A stretch of DNA of 9,563 nt from Parachlamydiaceae bacterium (lineage in GTDB: Bacteria > Chlamydiota > Chlamydiia > Chlamydiales > Parachlamydiaceae): the NCBI GenBank assembly GCA_013815395.1, contig JACDGH010000085.1, forward strand, positions 1-9,563, in the 5' to 3' direction. The notes under the pieces were generated by a model, which searched no databases, had not been told where the DNA came from, and saw only the letters and a list, made by a program, of their open reading frames with translations. Shown here piece after piece: positions 5,204 through 9,563 of this stretch. The position numbers and the translations under genes are program-made. Every line of letters begins with the position of its first letter. Position 1 is the first letter of the stretch.

Positions 5204-6535
5204 TCAATGCTGATGTGTCTTTAAATTTAATTTTTTTTCATAGTACTCCAAAGACCTTTGAAGATATTCTTTTTTGTTTTCATCTCCACCCTGCTTTAAT
5301 GAAGAGGCTAAATGCTTAAGCATCAGCAAGGATTTATCTAGGTTAAGGCTTAAAGGATTAATGAGCGAAGCTGTTTTTTCATCATAACCTTGATGAAATG
5401 CTTCTATTAGTTCATTAATAAGCTCATCATTGACTTCGTGGCTCAAAATTTTTCTGACTATTGCATTCTCGATTTTGACGATGTCATGCACATAATTGTT
5501 AGAGATTGGCAGACCAGATGAATCTACAGAAAGATGTGATTTAACCGAGTCAACGACGGTAATGCAATCATTGTCTTTATCATAAAGAAAGTTAGCTAGA
5601 TGAGCATCACCATGAAAGATTGAAAAAATTGCAGTTTGTAAGTTATATTGTGAAAGGAGGTTTTCGAAATAAATCTGTAATTTTTCCCTATGTTCTCCTC
5701 CTCTTTCTTGATATTCAGTTAGAAAATTGTGAACATCCTTGCTATAGCGAACTTTAAACGCCTCTAAATATCCCTCTGGAAGCGCTATTCTAATGGCGCC
5801 TTTTAAATGGATGTCGCCTAAAGCTCCGCCTAATTTCTGCAAAATTTCTTTAGCAGAATGAATCGCTTTTTGCTTGATTATAAGATCTTTTGAATCATAA
5901 ATTTCTTCAATGTAGTTGCGGATTTCCTGTCCCTTTGCATAAGACATGCCTAAAAGAATATATTCAACTCCATTGAGAGAATATTTGCCTAAAGCCAAAA
6001 AATTTACAAGGTTAATTGATTTTATGTGCAAGCCCTCGAAAGCCTCATGACCCGATAACTCATGGACAATTTTAAAATAGTGCTTTGGGATTTGTGGGAA
6101 TACCTTAACGACTAGAGCATTCTCTTTATCAATAATAACAAATTCACGTTTTGTAATCCTTTCTGGAGCTACACAATAAAGATCATTTGATGAAAACCCA
6201 AAATTTTTCTCTATAAAATTTCTTATTGAAGATTCGTGAGTTTCATCAGCCGTATAATCGGCCGTATATTCAGCAATTTCATGAGCAAGCTCTTCCTCTT
6301 CTATGCTCCCTCGCTCTTTGCTCAAACGATCCATTTCGCTGAGGCGACGTGTTTGAATGGCCTTCTGAATAGCTATATTTAAACCTTGCTGTCTAATTTC
6401 GCTTTCAAAAGTGATAGATGGCTTATTCGCATATAATTCAAAGCTAGTAATCTGAAAAACGATTAAAAACAATAAAATATTTAATAATTTGAATTTATTT
6501 AATAACTTCATAAAAAATGTATTTAATGATTTCAT
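5204..6535 (-). CDS. Exported APH/choline-kinase-like phosphotransferase
   Basis: The 443-residue product has a kinase-like core of the aminoglycoside phosphotransferase/choline kinase fold behind an export signal. N-terminal: Lys-rich start, hydrophobic segment LLNILLFLIVFQITSF (17-32), possible cleavage after LYA (residue 36). Kinase features: ENALVVKVF with K144 as candidate ATP lysine; LGGALGDIHLKG (235-246); catalytic loop HGDAHLANFL (308-317) with D310 and N315; VVDS with D329 as candidate metal ligand; and a helical C-lobe. Residues 37-115 form a charged N-terminal extension. The gene is alone on its strand, with about 350 bp without genes upstream. No Shine-Dalgarno is obvious; two in-frame ATGs (6535, 6511) lie in a 24-nt near-duplicate (ATGAA.T.ATTAAATA), so the start is uncertain by 8 codons. 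A phosphotransferase outside the cytoplasm would lack ATP unless it is delivered to a host, so a secreted effector or an enzymatically silent relative is plausible. Substrate unknown. Confidence 0.82.
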   Translation of the reverse strand: MKSLNTFFMKLLNKFKLLNILLFLIVFQITSFELYANKPSITFESEIRQQGLNIAIQKAIQTRRLSEMDRLSKERGSIEEEELAHEIAEYTADYTADETHESSIRNFIEKNFGFSSNDLYCVAPERITKREFVIIDKENALVVKVFPQIPKHYFKIVHELSGHEAFEGLHIKSINLVNFLALGKYSLNGVEYILLGMSYAKGQEIRNYIEEIYDSKDLIIKQKAIHSAKEILQKLGGALGDIHLKGAIRIALPEGYLEAFKVRYSKDVHNFLTEYQERGGEHREKLQIYFENLLSQYNLQTAIFSIFHGDAHLANFLYDKDNDCITVVDSVKSHLSVDSSGLPISNNYVHDIVKIENAIVRKILSHEVNDELINELIEAFHQGYDEKTASLINPLSLNLDKSLLMLKHLASSLKQGGDENKKEYLQRSLEYYEKKLNLKTHQH

Positions 6536-6887
6536 AAAAATGGTTGGTAATAATTTATAATTATCTATTTTACAAGTATTAATTATAAAAGTCCATAGTT
6601 TTTTTGCATATAATTCAATACATGAATTGTTCTTAATAAGCGGGAAGCAGAGATAAAAGTTATGCTGAGCAACAAACCATTGTTGCTAGGTTGGTTAATA
6701 AATCTTTAGGTTACGTAGTTCCTGATACCCTAGTCGAATGCGTTAGGTATATTCTCATTGATGTTGGCTTGTGAAAGTGTTAAGGTTTAATAATCTACTG
6801 GACCGTGATTCAATTATTCTGAAACTTTTCAATAGTTAATTTGTATTAACAATCCTTTCATTTATTTTTATTGGAGAAATCATTTTC
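6536..6887. other. 352-bp gap upstream of two divergent genes
   Basis: This AT-rich spacer must hold the promoters of the kinase-like gene (leftward) and the Nudix gene (rightward), but I could not fix either. It contains a perfect 8-bp hairpin (6668-6687) and a plus-strand frame open from 6640 to a TGA at 6772-6774 with no start codon and no Shine-Dalgarno, reading SYAEQQTIVARLVNKSLGYV and PDTLVECVRYILIDVGL. That frame could be the tail of a lost gene or chance. Confidence 0.4.
6668..6687. repeat. Perfect 8-bp hairpin AGCAACAA/TTGTTGCT
   Basis: Two 8-nt arms enclose a 4-nt loop (ACCA). No T tract follows on either strand, so it is not a standard terminator. It is 200 bp upstream of the Nudix start and 133 bp upstream of the kinase-like start, so an operator role is possible. 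Confidence 0.5.
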
Positions 6888-7451
6888 ATGAAAACCCATT
6901 TTTTTGGCATCGTTTCCTTAATCCTCTCATCTTTACATCTCTCTGCTACTGTGCAACCTATACCTTTCTTTCAGGCAAGTAAAGAACAACCCTATCATTT
7001 ATCTATAGGTGCTGTTCTTTTTAACCAAGATGGTCGCATTGCCTGTCACCATTTTAGTGAAATTCTAGGGCACAAAGATATTTACATTCTAATGCGAGAA
7101 AGCATGGAAAACAATGAAACCCCTTTAATGACTTTGGATCGAGGTTTAAAAGAAGAGTTTGGAGCTACTGCTCAACCTGTGGCCTTTCTAGGATGCTTAT
7201 CTGGATATCTCCCTGATTCTCGTCTTTCTTTTGAAAAAACCACTCTTTATATTGCTTGTCAACTTGTTAATTGGCATCCCGAAAATCGAGATCTAGATGA
7301 TCCTGAAGCTAGTAGTACAATTGAGTGGCTTGAGCCAGATGTTTTGATTTCATTAATGCAGAATCAAGGAATTCGTTTCCAACATAGAGTGGATGCTGAT
7401 GAATCAGAAATAATCAAGCGAACTTTACCTTACATCAAACAGGTATTTTGA
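6888..7451 (+). CDS. Nudix hydrolase with N-terminal signal peptide
   Basis: Nudix proteins cleave nucleoside diphosphates linked to another group. The 187-residue product has a core strand YHLSIGAVLFNQDGRIACHH (36-55) and a Nudix box at about 70-93: RESMENNETPLMTLDRGLKE then EFGA. The helix is variant: the leading glycines are absent and the usual RE is RG (R85-G86), but the metal-binding E89-E90 and G92 remain. The HRGLxEEFGA variant occurs in some bacterial Nudix proteins, so this need not be inactivation. Residues 1-20 (MKTHFFGIVSLILSSLHLSA) look like a signal peptide, which is unusual for an enzyme of cytosolic nucleotides. GGAG lies 11 nt before the ATG, further than usual. It is followed after 151 bp by the WGxxGxxG gene, which has a better ribosome site and probably its own promoter. 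Substrate cannot be called. Confidence 0.85.
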   Translation: MKTHFFGIVSLILSSLHLSATVQPIPFFQASKEQPYHLSIGAVLFNQDGRIACHHFSEILGHKDIYILMRESMENNETPLMTLDRGLKEEFGATAQPVAFLGCLSGYLPDSRLSFEKTTLYIACQLVNWHPENRDLDDPEASSTIEWLEPDVLISLMQNQGIRFQHRVDADESEIIKRTLPYIKQVF

Positions 7452-7602
7452 GTGCGTGTCCTTAAAACGCAGTGATACATTTAGTATTCATAAAGTTGTT
7501 AATAGCTTGCAATTAGGAACCCGATTAAAATTTTTTATTGTAATTTTTTCTAAAATATATATAGTGAAAAATGCCATCGTGCAAACAATTAAGGAGGATT
7601 TT

Positions 7603-7893
7603 ATGAAATTATTAACTTTAACTGGTTTTTTGCGAACCAGTATTTTTGCGCTTGTTCTGATGTTTTCAGTGGGCCCCGTTAATGCACAGCCAAATGAAAG
7701 TTTGAGAACACCGACGACTGTTACGGATCGGGATTACAATACCACCCGTACGACCACTATAGATAGGGATCACGATACTAATTGGGGTTGGATCGGGCTT
7801 CTCGGTTTGTTAGGTCTTTCCGGCCTTTTACCAAAGAAACGTACAATCGAAAACGATCGTATCGACACAGGAAACCGGACACCTCCCCGCTAA
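7603..7893 (+). CDS. WGxxGxxG-type small exported protein
   Basis: The 96-residue product starts at an ATG with AAGGAGG 5 nt upstream (7591-7597); the frame is open further upstream but without support. Residues 1-28 form a clear signal peptide (hydrophobic TSIFALVLMFSVG, cleavage near VNA|Q). The mature part is Thr/Asp/Arg-rich, with two imperfect copies of a T-x-x-D-R-D pattern (VTDRDYNTT and TIDRDHDTN), then NWGWIGLLGLLGLSGLLPKK: a Trp-Gly plus hydrophobic glycine-spaced helix followed by basic residues. That is the WGxxGxxG-CTERM-type tail seen in small bacterial surface proteins, analogous to sorting tails cut by rhombosortase-like or exosortase-like proteases. Here the tail is followed by about 20 more residues, which is slightly unusual. 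A strong terminator follows. The function is unknown; processing and surface display are inferred from the motif. Confidence 0.88.
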   Translation: MKLLTLTGFLRTSIFALVLMFSVGPVNAQPNESLRTPTTVTDRDYNTTRTTTIDRDHDTNWGWIGLLGLLGLSGLLPKKRTIENDRIDTGNRTPPR

Positions 7894-7909
7894 AAAATGT
7901 TTTAAAAGG

Positions 7910-7937
7910 ATCGCGGAGCGCAGGGCTTCGCGATTTT
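7910..7937 (+). terminator. Rho-independent terminator after the WGxxGxxG gene
   Basis: Stem ATCGCGGAGC (7910-7919) pairs with GCTTCGCGAT (7925-7934), all Watson-Crick except one G-U, around a 5-nt loop, then TTT and a further AT-rich run. It starts 17 bp after the stop codon, so the WGxxGxxG gene is probably the end of its transcript. Confidence 0.85.
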
Positions 7938-8061
7938 ATATTTGTTGCAGGGCATACTTTTCTGAGCGTCTGCAGCATTAAAGAGTATTCGACTCTATTC
8001 TGTAATTGTTATTCTTGCTTTCTTTTCATTAATTTTGTTAATAATAATTTTTAAACTTAGT

Positions 8062-8070
8062 TGGTATAAT
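8062..8070 (+). promoter_or_regulatory. Extended -10 promoter for the His-rich gene
   Basis: TGGTATAAT is a perfect TGnTATAAT extended -10 element 21 bp before the ATG at 8092. No good -35 is found at 17-bp spacing, as is common for extended -10 promoters. Transcription would start near 8077, leaving a leader of about 15 nt that holds the AGGGGG ribosome site. Confidence 0.6.
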
Positions 8071-8091
8071 ATTATTATTTAGGGGGATTTT

Positions 8092-8481
8092 ATGAGTAAA
8101 TTTAGTGCAGGATTGGTAGCGACAGGAATTATTTCAGTATTTGCTGTAGTGGCATTTTTAACCATAGATAAATCGGCAGATCCAAGTTCTGAACTCGCAA
8201 AGGTTAATGGATTGGTTGCTCACGGCGATCATCATCATGGACATCATGGGCATCATCACAGTCATTACAATCACCACGATCATAATAATAACAATGGCAA
8301 TGGATGGAATCATAATGATCATAAAGGTGGATGGGATAAAGGCTATTGGAATGGAGGTGGGGTCTGGGGAAAAAATCCTGGATATTACAACGACCCTAAT
8401 TACTATTATAACGCAAATGGTAAACCTTCTGTTCCCTATGTTACGCCTACAATTTCAGCCCCTGTTGTTGTTCCCAAATAG
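8092..8481 (+). CDS. Membrane-anchored or exported His/Asn/Gly-rich protein
   Basis: The 129-residue product has one hydrophobic segment (FSAGLVATGIISVFAVVAFL, 4-23) serving as signal peptide or N-terminal anchor, with no clear cleavage site. A dense histidine cluster follows (residues 44-64, 13 His in 21: HGDHHHGHHGHHHSHYNHHD), then Asn/Gly/Trp/Tyr-rich sequence (65-107) and a Pro/Val tail. The histidines could bind Zn, Ni or Cu outside the membrane; the aromatic/Gly part resembles low-complexity cell-surface proteins. It has AGGGGG 5-6 nt before the ATG, its own extended -10 promoter and its own terminator, so it is a single-gene unit. I do not recognise a family; metal storage or buffering is inference from composition. 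Confidence 0.8.
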   Translation: MSKFSAGLVATGIISVFAVVAFLTIDKSADPSSELAKVNGLVAHGDHHHGHHGHHHSHYNHHDHNNNNGNGWNHNDHKGGWDKGYWNGGGVWGKNPGYYNDPNYYYNANGKPSVPYVTPTISAPVVVPK

Positions 8482-8504
8482 TTAATAAAAAAATACAATT
8501 TGTA

Positions 8505-9539
8505 CTAGAAAGTGTGCAAATGATTGTTGCGCACCTTTTTAACAACCTTTTTTTTAAGGATAGGTTGACATTGCTTTAATTTTGGGTTGGATATGGAATC
8601 AATTGTGCTAACTCCATCGAACTGGAAAGCAAGCGAAGGGTAAATAGCATAGACATTATATTTGTAATGGAGCCGGCTGATTGCTTTGTCGACAGGTAAG
8701 ACTTCGTTGATTTCTGGATCTTCGATTTGTTTTAACGTCGATAGGATTGGTTCGTACATTGTGTAATTGACGACATAAGCATTCGCAAAAACAGAACGCT
8801 TAAGTTTGTAAAGATGAGGCGAGATTTTTTTTGTTTTTTCGTGGGGTGCGCACATTAAATAGAGCATATCCCAATTCCTGGGGAGTGTCTTTAACGCTTC
8901 CCTCAAAAGGAGGCCTAAGTTTTTTGTGGAGCTATTGGACATTGCTGCGTTAACAACTCCAAATCCGCTATCATCTTCCAAAATCAGTATACGACTGTAT
9001 TTGCGAACTTTATTTGTTGCGTTTAAGATAGCTAATTCGTCCATTACGTATTTGGCACTCTTTAATTCATTTTGTGCCCGGTCAAAGGCTTCCTTAGTCT
9101 GCTTGAGGAGGAGATAATGGCTCATATAGCATCCAGCTTCACCTTGATGCAATCGATCTAGTATGTTTTTTTTTTCTTTGGCATCAATGTTACTTAATCG
9201 ATTTTTTTTTAGTTTCATCCAAAGGGAAGGGTCGAGATCTTTGCGGCCATCTATTGCAGGGAATACTTCAAAATCATAGGTGCCAATAGCGTTTAATTCT
9301 TTCGTGATTCGATCTAAACGTGCAGTGTCTTGGGGTAGATTAATCACAGCTACTGTCCCGAAAAAATCACTCAAATGCCAATTGTTATCGAGTTCTTCGG
9401 GGCTCATTGTATCTAAGTGCTCTTGAGCGATATGGGTAAATGGAAGATCCCAAGAATAGGTTTGTTGGTTTACTAACTGCTCATGAACGATTGGATTAGC
9501 AGACATCATACAATTTTCTGAAGGTATAAAATCAAACAT
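8505..9539 (-). CDS. Glycosyltransferase family 25 protein
   Basis: Family 25 enzymes add sugars (often galactose) from nucleotide sugars to LPS or, in eukaryotes, collagen. The 344-residue product shows the family's landmarks in order: VAVINLPQDTARLDRITKEL (63-82), FEVFPAIDG (90-98), GEAGCYMSHYLLL (133-145), LILEDDSGF (185-193) as the acidic metal/nucleotide-sugar motif, WDMLYLMCAP (223-232), ANAYVVN (252-258) and LPVDKAISRL (281-290). Residues 1-55 precede the domain, and a Lys-rich tail (328-337) follows it. The start at 9539 has GGGAG 5 nt upstream; no signal peptide is seen, as expected for a cytoplasmic-face enzyme. It ends 23 bp from the His-rich gene, which converges on it. Chlamydial LOS or a secreted glycosyltransferase effector are possible contexts; the acceptor is unknown. 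Confidence 0.9.
   Translation of the reverse strand: MFDFIPSENCMMSANPIVHEQLVNQQTYSWDLPFTHIAQEHLDTMSPEELDNNWHLSDFFGTVAVINLPQDTARLDRITKELNAIGTYDFEVFPAIDGRKDLDPSLWMKLKKNRLSNIDAKEKKNILDRLHQGEAGCYMSHYLLLKQTKEAFDRAQNELKSAKYVMDELAILNATNKVRKYSRILILEDDSGFGVVNAAMSNSSTKNLGLLLREALKTLPRNWDMLYLMCAPHEKTKKISPHLYKLKRSVFANAYVVNYTMYEPILSTLKQIEDPEINEVLPVDKAISRLHYKYNVYAIYPSLAFQFDGVSTIDSISNPKLKQCQPILKKKVVKKVRNNHLHTF
8512..8540 (+). terminator. Rho-independent terminator after the His-rich gene
   Basis: GTGTGCAA (8512-8519) pairs with TTGCGCAC (8527-8534; one G-U) around a 7-nt loop, followed by a C and TTTTT (8536-8540). It lies inside the last codons of the convergent glycosyltransferase gene, so the 3' end of that gene doubles as a terminator for the other strand. 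Confidence 0.75.
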
Positions 9540-9563
9540 AATAACTCCCGTGGTGCCTTATAA

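Noticed and set aside
7452..7602. Promoter candidates in the AT-rich spacer before the WGxxGxxG gene (for example TTTATT and TATATA at 16 bp)
   Set aside because: Several overlapping TA-rich choices fit equally poorly; no single -10/-35 pair stands out.
7778..8054. Frames on both strands across the end of the WGxxGxxG gene and the following spacer
   Set aside because: They run through a strong terminator hairpin and have no ribosome site; they appear to be shadows of the supported gene.
8207..8485. Ile/Met/Thr-rich 92-codon frame overlapping the His-rich gene
   Set aside because: It is the shifted reading of the CAT/CAC/AAT repeats of the supported gene; the start lies inside that gene without a ribosome site.
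1..9563. tRNA, rRNA, CRISPR array or intact insertion sequence
   Set aside because: No cloverleaf with TTCRA-type arm, no regularly spaced repeats and no paired terminal repeats around a transposase frame were seen on either strand.

Overview
The window looks like chromosomal DNA from a member of the Chlamydiae, most likely an amoeba-associated ('environmental') lineage rather than Chlamydia itself. The main evidence is at the left end. A dnaX-ybaB pair reads leftward, and its YbaB begins MGTGFAKKKKQAK, very close to the start I recall for the Chlamydia trachomatis YbaB homologue. The rest is AT-rich accessory sequence with small secreted proteins, broken genes, an orphan protein and enzymes of the kind often gained by transfer. 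The assignment is inference; there is no rRNA or other marker in the window.

Layout. On the minus strand, positions 1-2050 hold the start of an unidentified gene (1-20), ybaB (32-340) and dnaX (353-2050), closely spaced and probably one operon for the DNA polymerase clamp loader and a nucleoid protein. Between dnaX and the next, divergent gene is a 290-bp spacer with a 19-bp-arm imperfect hairpin and a (TAA)6 tract. A 398-residue orphan protein follows on the plus strand (2344-3540). On the minus strand at 3565-4406 are two linked, damaged nucleotide-metabolism genes: a C-terminal remnant of a thymidine/pyrimidine-nucleoside phosphorylase, and a phage-type DUF5664 (dATP/dGTP diphosphohydrolase-like) gene whose TTG start overlaps the remnant's stop codon and whose frame is cut by one in-frame TAA.

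The middle carries a GNAT acetyltransferase (4434-4862, plus), a 340-bp decayed stretch, and an APH/choline-kinase-like protein with an N-terminal signal peptide (5204-6535, minus). A second spacer of about 350 bp follows, then a Nudix hydrolase that also has a signal peptide (6888-7451, plus), a WGxxGxxG-type small exported protein with its own terminator (7603-7893, plus) and a membrane-anchored His/Asn/Gly-rich protein behind an extended -10 promoter (8092-8481, plus). A family 25 glycosyltransferase (8505-9539, minus) converges on that last gene.

Taken together, the left part is housekeeping replication. From about 2.1 kb onward the genes read as single transcription units, not as one pathway. 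The recurrent theme is export: four adjacent proteins (kinase-like, Nudix, WGxxGxxG and His-rich) carry N-terminal export signals. Two of them belong to families that normally use cytosolic nucleotides, which is the most unusual thing in the window. I found no tRNA, rRNA, CRISPR array or intact insertion sequence.
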